Shown: positions 17,077 to 26,455 of the stretch, one piece after another | Numbering within the stretch: the stretch's first letter is position 1 | How the letters are laid out: every line of letters begins with the position of its first letter | Origin: Chloroflexota bacterium | GTDB lineage: Bacteria > Chloroflexota > Dehalococcoidia > Lucifugimonadales > Lucifugimonadaceae | Direction: 5' to 3' | NCBI GenBank assembly: GCA_013204545.1 | Contig: JABMNN010000031.1 | Coordinates: 1 to 48,421, forward strand | Length of the DNA stretch: 48,421 nt | Notes under the pieces: model-generated | The model's database searches: none | Told to the model about the DNA's origin: nothing | Seen by the model: the letters and a program-made list of their open reading frames with translations, nothing else | Position numbers and translations under genes: made by a program

Positions 17077-18384
17077 TTGGCAGAACAGAACATTAGCGCA
17101 GTTGATCAGGTAAAAACTTCATCGAGTCCCTCTGACCTTCGAATCACCGATATGCGAATTGCAGTTGTCGGTGGTGGTGGATGGCGATGGCCGATCATTA
17201 AACTCGAAACTAACCAAGGACTCGTCGGTGTAGGCGAGGTTCGTGACGGCGCATCAGCCCGGTACGCTCTTATGTTGAAGAGCCGTATTTTGGGTGAAAA
17301 CCCATGCGATATCGACCGCCTATTTCAGAAGATCAAGCCATTTGGAGGACATGGTCGGCTAGGCGGTGGTGTGTGCGGAATCGAAATGGCACTCTGTGAT
17401 CTCGCAGGTAAGGCGTTCGGTGTTCCGGCGTACATGTTCGCCGGAGGTAAGTATGGCGACAACAAGATCAAGGTCTACGCAGACACTCCTTCGAAGAAAG
17501 ACCCAGATGAGATGGGTAAATTGCTCAAGGATCGAATGGATCGAGGGTTTGAGTTCCTGAAAATGGACATCGGAACTTGGATTGCTGAGGAATTTGAGGG
17601 CGGAGTAATCAACAAGAAGATTTCGCAAGAATCAGCGACAGTTATGCACCCCTTCACTGGAATTCAGGTGACCGACTACGGAATTTCGAAGATGCAAGAG
17701 TATGTTGGGGCTGTTCGCGACATTATCGGGTATGAAATCCCGTTAGCTTCGGATCACTTTGGTCACATGGGTGTTGAGAATGCTATTCGGATTGGTAAAG
17801 CTCTCGACCAGTTCACCCTTGCTTGGTATGAAGACATGATTCCGTGGCAGTTTGTAGATCAGTGGCAGGCCTTGAAGGCGGGCGTTGATACCCCTGTTTG
17901 CACAGGAGAAGACATCTACTGCCTCGACGGCTTCAAGCCTCTAGTGGACGCTCGAGCAATTTCGGTTGCTCACCCTGATCTCGCAACATCGGGCGGAATT
18001 CTCGAAACCAAACGCATCGCTGATTACTGCCGAGATGCAGGAATTGGCGTGGCCCTACACCAAGCTGGTTCACCGATTGTGGCAATGGCAAACGCACACG
18101 CGGCGATGGCGATGGAAAACTTCATAGCCCTTGAGATGCATTCAGTCGACAATCCTTGGTGGAACGACTTGGTAGATCTCGTCGGCCAAGAAGGAGATGT
18201 AATCAAGGACGGTTATGTCACCGTGACCGATGCTCCTGGTCTTGGACTTGAGTTAAACGAAGAAGCTATTCGAGAAAACCTTGCTAAGTCGAGTGAGAAG
18301 CGAGCAGCTGTGTACCCGGCTGGCGCATTCGAAGACACTTCCGAGTGGGACGAACTCGATGCTCACGATCGTGTTTGGAGCTAG
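17077..18384 (+). CDS. Enolase-superfamily (mandelate racemase/MLE) protein
   Basis: A 435-residue protein, start TTG 17077 with AAGGA upstream. It has the N-terminal capping domain and the C-terminal barrel of the mandelate racemase/muconate lactonizing group. Barrel motifs in order: FEFLKMDIG (single Lys followed by Asp), PLASDHFGHMG (metal Asp with His nearby), LAWYEDMIPW (metal Glu), VCTGEDIY (metal Glu), and ALHQAGSP (general-base His candidate). Three acidic Mg2+ ligands are visible, so the enzyme can be active as an acid-sugar dehydratase or racemase. It ends a run of three plus-strand genes. Confidence 0.85.
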   Translation: MAEQNISAVDQVKTSSSPSDLRITDMRIAVVGGGGWRWPIIKLETNQGLVGVGEVRDGASARYALMLKSRILGENPCDIDRLFQKIKPFGGHGRLGGGVCGIEMALCDLAGKAFGVPAYMFAGGKYGDNKIKVYADTPSKKDPDEMGKLLKDRMDRGFEFLKMDIGTWIAEEFEGGVINKKISQESATVMHPFTGIQVTDYGISKMQEYVGAVRDIIGYEIPLASDHFGHMGVENAIRIGKALDQFTLAWYEDMIPWQFVDQWQALKAGVDTPVCTGEDIYCLDGFKPLVDARAISVAHPDLATSGGILETKRIADYCRDAGIGVALHQAGSPIVAMANAHAAMAMENFIALEMHSVDNPWWNDLVDLVGQEGDVIKDGYVTVTDAPGLGLELNEEAIRENLAKSSEKRAAVYPAGAFEDTSEWDELDAHDRVWS

Positions 18385-18407
18385 AGCTAGGGTGAAAATG
18401 ACCGTGA

Positions 18408-18445
18408 AAGGCCACCGAAGTTACACTTCGGTGGCCTTTTTGTTT
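18408..18445 (+). terminator. Rho-independent terminator after enolase-family gene
   Basis: GGCCACCGAAG (18410-18420) pairs perfectly with CTTCGGTGGCC (18426-18436) around a 5-nt loop, followed by TTTTTGTTT. This closes the DHDPS-like/RraA-like/enolase-like run. Confidence 0.92.
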
Positions 18446-18539
18446 ACGAATATTGGGCAGTTTTTGTCGAATTCTGTATCGTCATTACTAGGCAGTGAAG
18501 ACGGTGGAATGAGGACACTTACCGGATAAGAGGTAATCA

Positions 18540-20213
18540 ATGTTCATAACAATTCCAAATTCTAAGAAACTGTCCGCAATTGTCGCCCGACATGCCGTCA
18601 TATCGGTGTTACTCGTAGTCAGTGTTGCGATATTTGCCGCTTGTGATGGGCAAACTGGGGCTGATGGCCCACAGGGAGCAACCGGGGCTGCTGGGGCGAT
18701 CGGGGCCGGTCCTGACGGTCGTAAGGGTGATTCAGGCCAGCAAGGGCCGATTGGTCCTGTCGGTCCGAAAGGTGACACCGGGGCGACAGGGCCTGCTGGA
18801 AGTTTATCTGGCATAGAGGCCGGTGACGGATTGACGTTGATCAACGGCGCGATTTCAGCGGATATCTCAAGTAGCGGCTCTGCTACATCGTTGTCTCGCT
18901 CTGATCACAATCATGACACCGAATACTACGGGATATCTGCGGTGGACACAGCGATCGCCACAGCAAAGGAATGGAGCGGTCTCATCGGTGTTCCTGAGGG
19001 GGTTGCGGACGGTGTCGATGCTGACACTCTATCCAGTCTTTCATGCTCAAATGGTGAATCCGCAATATTCACGAGCGCAGCTTGGGCTTGTGGAACTACC
19101 TCTGCGGCATCCGTCGGGGTGAATGTTGTCGCCAACGTAACTACGATAGTCAAATCTGGTGTTGCCAGTGGTCAAGATTTCGCCATGAAGATCGGAATCG
19201 ATGGGATGCCTCTCATTGCCTACTACGACAGAAACACAAGGCAAATGAACACCATTCACTGCACGTTGAGTGACTGCGCCACGTTCGACGTGACCGCTCA
19301 CACTTCCTCCGGTAAAGCAGGTGAATTCCTCGATATGGCAATCGGTCTCGATGGTCGTGCCGTTATCAGCATGTATGACAACACCATAAATACTGGCCAG
19401 CCTGCTGAGTTCGACCTGAAGCTATTACGATGTGCCGATGTACCCTGTACTTCGGGTTCGACTGTCTTGGTAGACGAGATCGGCGATGTGGGTCAGTACA
19501 ATTCGGTCGCGATTCGGCCGAATGGAATGCCCGTTATTAGTTATAGAGATTTCACGAATGGTGCACTTAAGTTTTCTTTCTGCACTGATGCTGCGTGCTC
19601 TACAGCGCTATTGACCACAGTTGATAACGGTAATGATGCAGTTCACACCGAGGTGATTATTGGATTCGATGGCCTGCCGTTGATTGCATACCGAAGTAAT
19701 GGTTCAAAATCGCTTTATCTGGCACATTGCGGAGATGAAAAATGCGCTGCGAAAACTTTGACGCTGGCAGACTCTGCGACGAACACGGGTGAATACACTT
19801 CAATGGCGGTTGGGTCAGATGGTCTCGTCTCTATGGCATATTTTGATAGATCCTCCGATTCCCTGAAAGTTAGACACTGTGCAACGCTTGCGTGTGATTC
19901 GTCAACGGCCAACATCGCCGACAATTCAGGATCTTCAGGACAGTGGCCTTCGATCGTGATTGGTAGCGATGGATTCCCATCGGTGTACTTCGAAGATAAG
20001 TACGCTAACGCGGTTCGCATGGTCAAGTGTTTGGACGTTTCGTGTGACTCAAAGATCAGTAAAATTGTAGCCAGCGAAGGTGTCGTAGGTCGGAAAAACG
20101 TTGCGGCAGTACGACGGGATGGTTCGGTAATAGTTTTGTACGAAAACCTCGACAATGAGCAAGTTACCGTTCTTAGTTGTGCGAATGCACTTTGTATGCC
20201 CTACACCAATTAG
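18540..20213 (+). CDS. Collagen-stalk lipoprotein with seven Cys-paired repeats
   Basis: A 557-residue protein starting ATG 18540 behind AGAGG. A lipoprotein signal ends in IFAAC (Cys 35). Residues about 38-87 are Gly-X-Y triplets (GPQGATGAAG, GPIGPVGPKGDTGATGPAG) with one break. A SDHNHDTEYYG motif follows near 115-125, common in collagen-like and tail-fibre proteins. From about 200 to the end there are seven repeats of roughly 50 residues with the pattern IG-DG-P-I-Y-D, LK--C-X4-C. The seven pairs are CTLSDC, CADVPC, CTDAAC, CGDEKC, CATLAC, CLDVSC and CANALC. Seven repeats suggest a seven-bladed propeller, held on the membrane by a triple-helical stalk. Function is unknown. Confidence 0.85.
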   Translation: MFITIPNSKKLSAIVARHAVISVLLVVSVAIFAACDGQTGADGPQGATGAAGAIGAGPDGRKGDSGQQGPIGPVGPKGDTGATGPAGSLSGIEAGDGLTLINGAISADISSSGSATSLSRSDHNHDTEYYGISAVDTAIATAKEWSGLIGVPEGVADGVDADTLSSLSCSNGESAIFTSAAWACGTTSAASVGVNVVANVTTIVKSGVASGQDFAMKIGIDGMPLIAYYDRNTRQMNTIHCTLSDCATFDVTAHTSSGKAGEFLDMAIGLDGRAVISMYDNTINTGQPAEFDLKLLRCADVPCTSGSTVLVDEIGDVGQYNSVAIRPNGMPVISYRDFTNGALKFSFCTDAACSTALLTTVDNGNDAVHTEVIIGFDGLPLIAYRSNGSKSLYLAHCGDEKCAAKTLTLADSATNTGEYTSMAVGSDGLVSMAYFDRSSDSLKVRHCATLACDSSTANIADNSGSSGQWPSIVIGSDGFPSVYFEDKYANAVRMVKCLDVSCDSKISKIVASEGVVGRKNVAAVRRDGSVIVLYENLDNEQVTVLSCANALCMPYTN

Positions 20214-20253
20214 CGGGTTTCCGCTGTAGAAAGCTGGATATGGTACTTGTAAG

Positions 20254-20283
20254 ACCCTGGTCGTTATTCGGCCAGGGTTTTTA
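20254..20283 (+). terminator. Terminator of the collagen-stalk gene, overlapping the end of metF
   Basis: ACCCTGGTCG (20254-20263) pairs with CGGCCAGGGT (20269-20278), including a G-T pair, around the loop TTATT, followed by TTTTTAG. The loop contains the convergent gene's stop codon. Confidence 0.8.
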
Positions 20284-22183
20284 GTACCTGTTTGGCTGCG
20301 GATACAGAGGCTGGAGACATTAGGTAGACACCTGCCCAGCCTTCCGAGCGATATGTTTGAGCTTGTCGCACAGCGAAGTCGAACCCAGCCTTAACTTGAT
20401 CGCCTGCGTCGGCGTACTTACGGAAGTTATCAATGACTCTTTGAGGAAGGTTGACCCCTGGCACTTGGGCGATTCGTTCTGCATGTGCTGTGGATCGTAT
20501 AACCATCACACCCGGGAGCACTGGTATTAGGTACCGATACGACTCGATCGATTTCATCGCAGAATCATCGAAAACAGGTTGAGTCATCACATAGTCGGCA
20601 CCTGCATCGATTTTTGCCTTTAGACGATCAATTTCGGCGGTAATGTTGATCGCCTCGGGCTCGATACCGGTTCCAATCATGAACTTCGTTCTCTGTTCAG
20701 GACCTCCCCCAAGTGGATTTCCTCCGAAATCTCGCCCGACATTTAGCTGATTCGCTGTTGCCCGGATCATCTGGACGGAATTCATATCGAACACCGCAGA
20801 TGAACGAGGGTATGTAGGAGACATTTTTGGCGGATCACCCGTTATGAACAACACGTTGTGTATCCCGCGGAGGTGATAACCCATCAATCGAGATTGCACG
20901 GCCAGTGTATTGATGTCTCGACCAGTGAAATGGGCGATGAACTCCAGTTGATCATTATCTCGCCATTCGAGGCGATTTCTAATGATTTCGACAAGGTCAC
21001 CGGGTGGGACGAGAGGCAACCCCCTCGAACCGTCAGTGATATCAACCGCATCTGCAATGTCTTCATCGACGATTTCTTGAACCATTCGCGCCCTGAGATC
21101 AAGCGCTTTCGGATCAGCACCAGTAGGTGCGACCATTTCGACACTGATGGCGAACTGGCCATCAGCAATCTTCTGAGAAAACCTACCATTCATCTTTCGT
21201 GGGTCGTCAGTTAACCGTTTTCGAACGACTCCCGACGTTTTTGCGACAGTGAAATTGGTTCCAATCGACGAGGTTCGAGATTTCAAATACGCAGACATCT
21301 CACGTACATGTTCTGGATGAACTTCACAGCACCCTCCCACAAGAGATGCTCCTGAGTCGCCAAGTTGGCGTGCCAGAGTGCCCATGTACTCGGGATTGGA
21401 TCGTGCGAGGAAGCGGTGTCCAATGCGCTCAAATCCGCCTGCGTTGGGCATTGCCGACAGGAGCAACTCCCCTGAAACGACGTTTGGAGAGAGTTTTGCG
21501 GCACTGATGAATTCCGAAGCGACCCAAGGTGCCACACAATTGATTCCTGCGATGGCTGCACCAGCATTCGCCACTAGTGCTGCGAACTTAGCTGGTTCGA
21601 TCGGCCAAGCTTGGTTATTGCCTACACCGGGGTCAAGAGCACCGTGAGAGATCACGGGCGGTGCATCCGATTTAGAGGAAATATGTAGTGTAATCTCGAT
21701 CAAGCGCTCGATATCCGTGAATGTTTCAAGCAGAATCGCGTCGACACCACTTTCGACAAGTGCGTTGATCTGGGACGAGTATGCATCGACACCGGATCCA
21801 CCGGGGCCGATAGATCCCATCACAAAAAATTCGTCGATATCCACTGAGTACTCGGCGACATGGTCTTCGATTGCTTCACGAGCAATCTGGACGGCTGCAT
21901 AGTTTATTTGAGCAACCTGATCCCCAATTCCTGCAGCAGTAAACTCGGTTTCATTTGCTGAGAAAGTGTTTGTGGTGATGACGGTTGCACCGGCTGCAAG
22001 GCTTGATAAATGAATCCCTTTGATTAGGGCAGGATTTCGTATGTTTAAGGATTCATAAAGAAAATCTGGAGATGCTAATCGCCCGGTCAGTTGAAAAATA
22101 AGCGAGCCAATCCCTCCATCAGCGAGAGTGGTTCCGGTTCGGAGCGATTCAAGAAAATTTGATTTTATTATCGGTATGGTCAT
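20264..22183 (-). CDS. Homocysteine S-methyltransferase / methylenetetrahydrofolate reductase fusion
   Basis: A 639-residue fusion from ATG 22183 (TTG 22219 is a longer option). Residues about 1-300 are a homocysteine S-methyltransferase domain: LADGGIGSLIFQL, the first zinc Cys in GINCVAP and the GGCCEVHPEHVREM zinc-binding pair. Residues about 330-639 are a MetF domain: QFAISVEMVAP, DAVDITDGSRG, LRGIHNVLFITGDPP, DYVMTQPVFDD and PVLPGVMVI. The first half transfers a methyl group to homocysteine to make methionine; the second reduces methylene-THF to methyl-THF. The fusion occurs in many bacteria (YitJ-type). It is downstream of the broken phzF. Confidence 0.92.
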   Translation of the reverse strand: MTIPIIKSNFLESLRTGTTLADGGIGSLIFQLTGRLASPDFLYESLNIRNPALIKGIHLSSLAAGATVITTNTFSANETEFTAAGIGDQVAQINYAAVQIAREAIEDHVAEYSVDIDEFFVMGSIGPGGSGVDAYSSQINALVESGVDAILLETFTDIERLIEITLHISSKSDAPPVISHGALDPGVGNNQAWPIEPAKFAALVANAGAAIAGINCVAPWVASEFISAAKLSPNVVSGELLLSAMPNAGGFERIGHRFLARSNPEYMGTLARQLGDSGASLVGGCCEVHPEHVREMSAYLKSRTSSIGTNFTVAKTSGVVRKRLTDDPRKMNGRFSQKIADGQFAISVEMVAPTGADPKALDLRARMVQEIVDEDIADAVDITDGSRGLPLVPPGDLVEIIRNRLEWRDNDQLEFIAHFTGRDINTLAVQSRLMGYHLRGIHNVLFITGDPPKMSPTYPRSSAVFDMNSVQMIRATANQLNVGRDFGGNPLGGGPEQRTKFMIGTGIEPEAINITAEIDRLKAKIDAGADYVMTQPVFDDSAMKSIESYRYLIPVLPGVMVIRSTAHAERIAQVPGVNLPQRVIDNFRKYADAGDQVKAGFDFAVRQAQTYRSEGWAGVYLMSPASVSAAKQVLKTLAE

Positions 22184-22276
22184 TCTGTCGGTTGTGATTC
22201 TTATTGCGACCACAGTCAAGTATCGCCTGTCCCCGTATGTGATGGCACGGTCGTGATAGGCGGAATGTGTATAGAG

Positions 22277-23080
22277 CTAGATCGTTATTTCACCGGTCAT
22301 GATTTCGACGGCGTATCCAGCGATTTTCGCTCGATCACTGTCAAGTTTGCAGTACATGGTGCCACCGCGTGCTGAAATCTGGCGACCAACTAATTCGTTA
22401 CTGCTAAGACGATCTGCCCAATATGGCAGAAGGATTGTGGGCGACGAGCCGGTAGCTGGGTCTTCATTAATTCCAGTTGTAGGAGCAAAAAAACGACTCA
22501 CGAAGTTCTATTCCGCTGCATCAGCCGGTGCAGTGGCAGCTAACCAGGGCTCTTTCAAACGCGCGACAGCATCAAAATTGGGTTTCAACGCCGCAACTTG
22601 AGTTTCTGAATCGAAAACTGCAATCGTTGTGTTTGCGTGCAGTATTTCTCTGGGAACTGCTCCGAGTGCTAATTCCACCGCGGCTATTTCATCAAGATCA
22701 GTCAACATGGACGGCGGGTTGGATGGAAAATCTAGTTCGAGCATGCCATTTCTACGCTCGACTCCGAGAATCCCACTTCGCGTGTGAAATTTAACTTGAG
22801 TTTGATCAGTCGGTGATCTCGATAGCACAACGTGACCTGACGCCAGCGTGGCGTGACCACAAAGATCGACCTCGACCGTAGGTGTGAACCATCTCAGGTC
22901 GTACTCGTTCTCATGATTAGGATTTGGAACGAAAAACGCCGTTTCTGACAGGTTCATTTCGGCGGCGATAGATTGCATGACTGCTTCAGGAAGCCATTCA
23001 TCGAGCGGACATACCGCTGCCGGATTGCCATAAAAAGGCACGTCAGTAAATGCGTCGATCTGAATAACTGGAAATTTCAT
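22277..23080 (-). pseudogene. PhzF-family gene interrupted by in-frame TAG
   Basis: From ATG 23080 the frame encodes a 267-residue PhzF (phenazine-biosynthesis-like isomerase/epimerase) protein. The N-terminal half has VIQIDAFTDVPFYGNPAAV, LSETAFFV and VDLCGHATLASGHVV; the C-terminal half has SRFFAPTTGINEDPATGSS, PYWADRL and ISARGG. A TAG at 22508-22510 lies between DAAE and NFVSRFF, at a position where family members carry a Tyr or similar residue, so a one-base change from TAT/TAC explains it. The catalytic Glu of ...LSETAFF is kept. The 5' half ends before the conserved C-terminal lobe and is unlikely to fold. It sits 25 bp after the enolase paralogue. Confidence 0.85.
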
Positions 23081-23105
23081 CAACCACCACCGAATTTCAA
23101 GAGCG

Positions 23106-24281
23106 TTACCAGTTATTGCCACCGGTCCAAGGGTGTTTTTCCAGTTCAGATTCAATCAGGTCAGAGCCCAATCCCGGTCGATTGTGGACTTTAAGGTGAC
23201 CATTTTTGACATCTAACGGGTGAGTCATGATGTCATCACGCCAAGGTGCATCATCGTTGATGAATTCCAAAGTCATGAAGTTTGGAATCACAGCACATAT
23301 ATTTGCGGAAACTAGAGTGTTCATCGGGGAATGGCAGTTGTGAGGAGCAATGGCGGTGTCGTAAAGATGAGCCAGATCACAGATTTTTTTCCCCATCGTG
23401 ACTCCGTTCCATGCGAAATCGGGCATTATCACGTCTTGGGCGTGCGATTCGAAGAACGGTCGATACTCTTCTGGACCCATCAAGCTCTCACCGTGGCAGA
23501 TGGTCGTCGTGGTCGATTCACGTACGGTACGCAGCGATCCCGGATCCCATGTCTCCGTCTCGAGCCACATCATGTCGAACGGCTCTAAAGCTCTTGCAAG
23601 CTTGATAGCCCCACCCAATCGGAAGCTAAGCGCGGTATCAATAGCAATCCCTACCGCCGGGCCAAGAGCTTCCCTGAACGTTCCAATCACGCTTACAGCA
23701 TTTTGAATCTGTTGGTATGTGATTTGTCCGCTATTTCCGACTCCATTTTTCTTTGCAGGAAGCTTCGGAAGATCATCGAGTGCCAGAATATTCGTTTTGA
23801 TGCCAGTGAAGCCTTGATCGAGTACTTCCTGGCTGAGTTCGCGTACTCCTTCCAGTGTCGAAAGCTTCGGAACTCCGAGCTGTTCTGAGTATCGACCTCG
23901 ATCAGATCCGCAGTGCGACCAATAAAGCTGCAGTTCGTCTCGCATCTTTCCACCGAGAAGTTGCCAGACAGGCGCGCCGAGTGCCTTACCGCGGATGTCC
24001 CAAAGGGCGGAGTCGATGCCTGACATTGCTTTATAGGCAATTCCACCGCGCTGACGAACCATGAATGAGGCGTTGTCCCACCAAGCTGCCTCTGATGCCA
24101 TCGGGTCTTTACCAATCATGTTTTCGCCGAGTTGATTCACGGTCGCCGCAACTGAGTAGGCAGCCTGCCACTCAGTGCAATCACCCCAGCCGATGATGCC
24201 GGTGTCAGTTTCGATCTTCACAAATGTCCATGGCCGAAAAACGCCATCGACTATGAACGTTTTGACTCCGGTGATTTTCAC
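23106..24281 (-). CDS. Enolase-superfamily (mandelate racemase/MLE) protein
   Basis: 391 residues. N-terminal MKITGVKTFIVDG and TGIIGWGDCTEW; barrel motifs FTGIKTNIL (Lys), VGIAIDTALSFRL (metal Asp), MMWLETETW (metal Glu), ICHGESLMG (metal Glu), MPDFAWNGVTMGKK, and TAIAPHNCHSPMNT (His). The Asp strand reads D-T-A, not the D-x-H of the sugar-acid dehydratase paralogues at 27674 and 28864, so it probably has a different substrate. Start ATG 24281 overlaps the upstream MFS gene by 4 bp, a translational-coupling layout, which ties the enzyme to that transporter. Confidence 0.88.
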   Translation of the reverse strand: MKITGVKTFIVDGVFRPWTFVKIETDTGIIGWGDCTEWQAAYSVAATVNQLGENMIGKDPMASEAAWWDNASFMVRQRGGIAYKAMSGIDSALWDIRGKALGAPVWQLLGGKMRDELQLYWSHCGSDRGRYSEQLGVPKLSTLEGVRELSQEVLDQGFTGIKTNILALDDLPKLPAKKNGVGNSGQITYQQIQNAVSVIGTFREALGPAVGIAIDTALSFRLGGAIKLARALEPFDMMWLETETWDPGSLRTVRESTTTTICHGESLMGPEEYRPFFESHAQDVIMPDFAWNGVTMGKKICDLAHLYDTAIAPHNCHSPMNTLVSANICAVIPNFMTLEFINDDAPWRDDIMTHPLDVKNGHLKVHNRPGLGSDLIESELEKHPWTGGNNW

Positions 24282-25627
24282 TTCAGGTTCCTCAAGTCAT
24301 CATCTCTCACCATATCATTGTCATCTAATGCGGCTCCAGATGGTGCTTCGATGTACTCGTAGCGTCGTACTCCCGGAACTGCTACCCAGATTATGGCAAC
24401 TACGGCAATTCCTACGAATCCACCTAGGACCATCGTTGCTCCTGCACCAATTGCAACCGAAACGAATGCTACCTCCATCTGACCGATGTTATTTGCAGTC
24501 ATAGCGGCGAACGAGTGAGCACTGGACGCTCTGCCGATCAAGCGATCCGGTGTAGTTAGCTGAACGATTGCCTGTCTCATTGTCATACCAACTGAGTCAG
24601 TCGCACCCAGCAAGGCAACGATAACAAGTCCAACCCAGAAGATCGGATTAAGTCCAAATGCGATCAATCCAACGGCATAGACCATTGTTGCGCCGAGAAC
24701 GATGCGCCCTTTGTGACGAATCTTTTCGGTAAAGAACACCAACATTGAACCGCCAACGCCACCGAATGCGTTTGCAGAACCGAGGAGCGCAGTTCCTTCT
24801 GCCCCCATGCCGTATAGCCCACTGGCGAACAAAGGGAACAGCATTCGGTAGAAGCTGACGACAGTGACCCCGACATCTAGTAAGTAGAGTCCTGGCAGGA
24901 TTGGATGTTTCTTCACGAACACGGCGCCCTCGCGAATTGCCGCAACTTTGCTCTGGGCGATCGTATCGGGATCAGGTGCGCCACTGGCTTTGATCATTGC
25001 TGGTGCGAGCATGCTTACCCCGGCGAAGATCGTTCCGACGAAGAACGTAGCTGTGACACCGAATTGTGTGAACAACAAACCGAATAGTAGTGGGGCAACG
25101 ATTTGCCCGACCTGGAATGAAGCTGTTTGGAACGTTACGCCATTTGTCGTGTGTGATCGGGGGATCACTCTTGGTAGCATCGCTGGGCGTGCCGAGTTGC
25201 CGAGCATATTCACAATTCCGGTCACACCTGTAATTGTGAATATCATCCACGGTGCAAGGATGTCGTTCATTGCCGCAAGCGTGAGAAGTAACATCGAGAG
25301 GAACGAAACGGCCTGAGTGAACACCATCAGTTTCTTTCGGTTGATGATGTCGGCGAGTAGTCCACCGTAGATGGCAACCGGCATCTGTACAAACTGAATT
25401 GCTCCAAGAATTCCCAGTTGCGCTGCAGAGCCGGTCTCGTCGTATAACCACTGGGTACTCGTGAATAAACGCAGTTGCATGGCAACCAGCATGCCCATTC
25501 CAGAAAGCCAGAGCATGGTGTAGTCGCGGAATGCTAATGACGACCATGGGCGCAACTGCTTTTGGTGAGGCTTCGTGTCTTCTGCTGGGGAAGCAGTTAG
25601 TACCGATTCAGTTTCGTTCGATTTCAA
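24278..25627 (-). CDS. MFS transporter (DHA3-like)
   Basis: 449 residues with 12 predicted membrane segments and MFS_3-type motifs: SLAFRDYTMLWLSGMGMLV, the loop LLADIINRKKLMVFTQA, NSARPAMLPRVIPRS, LDVGVTVVSFYRMLFPLFA and LTTPDRLIGRASSAHSF. It is similar in style to EntS-like exporters. It overlaps the enolase paralogue by 4 bp, so it may move that enzyme's substrate or product. The direction of transport is not predictable. It differs from the broken MFS gene at 9915. Confidence 0.88.
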   Translation of the reverse strand: MKSNETESVLTASPAEDTKPHQKQLRPWSSLAFRDYTMLWLSGMGMLVAMQLRLFTSTQWLYDETGSAAQLGILGAIQFVQMPVAIYGGLLADIINRKKLMVFTQAVSFLSMLLLTLAAMNDILAPWMIFTITGVTGIVNMLGNSARPAMLPRVIPRSHTTNGVTFQTASFQVGQIVAPLLFGLLFTQFGVTATFFVGTIFAGVSMLAPAMIKASGAPDPDTIAQSKVAAIREGAVFVKKHPILPGLYLLDVGVTVVSFYRMLFPLFASGLYGMGAEGTALLGSANAFGGVGGSMLVFFTEKIRHKGRIVLGATMVYAVGLIAFGLNPIFWVGLVIVALLGATDSVGMTMRQAIVQLTTPDRLIGRASSAHSFAAMTANNIGQMEVAFVSVAIGAGATMVLGGFVGIAVVAIIWVAVPGVRRYEYIEAPSGAALDDNDMVRDDDLRNLK

Positions 25628-25710
25628 GTGGATATTCTGCTAGATGGGTGACGAATTGCGGAATCTTAGCACCGTCCCAGTGACCCGTACCAAATCATCG
25701 ATTGAAATAA

Positions 25711-26262
25711 TTAGCTGGCGTTAGTAGCTATTAGCTCGAGTACTTTTTGAGAGAGGCGGGAGCCGGAGATGGCACCGATCACGATATCGTGAACTCGCCC
25801 GTCGCGACTGAGCATGAATGTCGACGGCATAGTTGATATCTGCCAATCAGTAATCACGCCTCGATTGGCGGTGGTTCCCGTCACGTATGAGACTCCGATC
25901 TCATCAATCAGACTTTGACCTTGCTTATAGCTGCCAAGGCCTACGTAAGGTCCTACATCAACGCCAACGAAAAGAACCTGATCGCCGTATTCACGCCACA
26001 CAGCTTCCAGAGCAGGCATTTCGGCACGACAGGGCGGACAATTTCCCGCCCAGAAATTGAGAAGAATCGGTCGTTCCTCATTCGCAACCAATTCGTTGAA
26101 CGATACGGTGTCGCTACCGACTTCACCGGCCCCGGTGTAGACGTTGAGGATAAAATCGCCTTCGTTTCCAGAGCTTTGGTCAGCACTGCACGCTGACAGC
26201 ACTACTGCCAACGACATTAGAGTGAGAACGATCACCAAGGGCTTTGAGCGGAGAGGGTGCAT
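25711..26262 (-). CDS. TlpA-like thiol-disulfide oxidoreductase lipoprotein
   Basis: A 183-residue protein from ATG 26262, chosen because CAGGA lies 6 bases upstream; a longer start at 26313 would bury the signal. A lipoprotein signal ends in VVLSAC. A thioredoxin fold follows with PILLNFWAGNCPPCRAEMPAL (residues about 76-94), the cis-Pro loop TMPSTFMLSRDG, and an insert SYVTGTTANRGVI. CPPC is a redox-active pair typical of TlpA/ResA proteins that reduce apocytochrome c or other exported thiols. The cytochrome c lipoprotein in this window could be a client, but it is not adjacent. Confidence 0.9.
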   Translation of the reverse strand: MHPLRSKPLVIVLTLMSLAVVLSACSADQSSGNEGDFILNVYTGAGEVGSDTVSFNELVANEERPILLNFWAGNCPPCRAEMPALEAVWREYGDQVLFVGVDVGPYVGLGSYKQGQSLIDEIGVSYVTGTTANRGVITDWQISTMPSTFMLSRDGRVHDIVIGAISGSRLSQKVLELIATNAS

Positions 26263-26455
26263 GTGATTCCTGAGTAATGCGGCTTTGACGATCGCATTGA
26301 ATTGTCGGCGCAACTAATTTGGATTATTCGATGCGACCGTTGAACAATCGATACCGTGCGTAGCCGTTTTCTGATGATAGATTGGCTCGGTAGTCGCGAT
26401 GTTGGTTCCATTGTGGCAGCGATTTTGCATTCCAATAAGTTCGTGGAGATATGAA

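Noticed and set aside
18488-18844. Pro/Ala-rich minus-strand frame
   Set aside because: It is the complement of the Gly-X-Y collagen codons on the plus strand.
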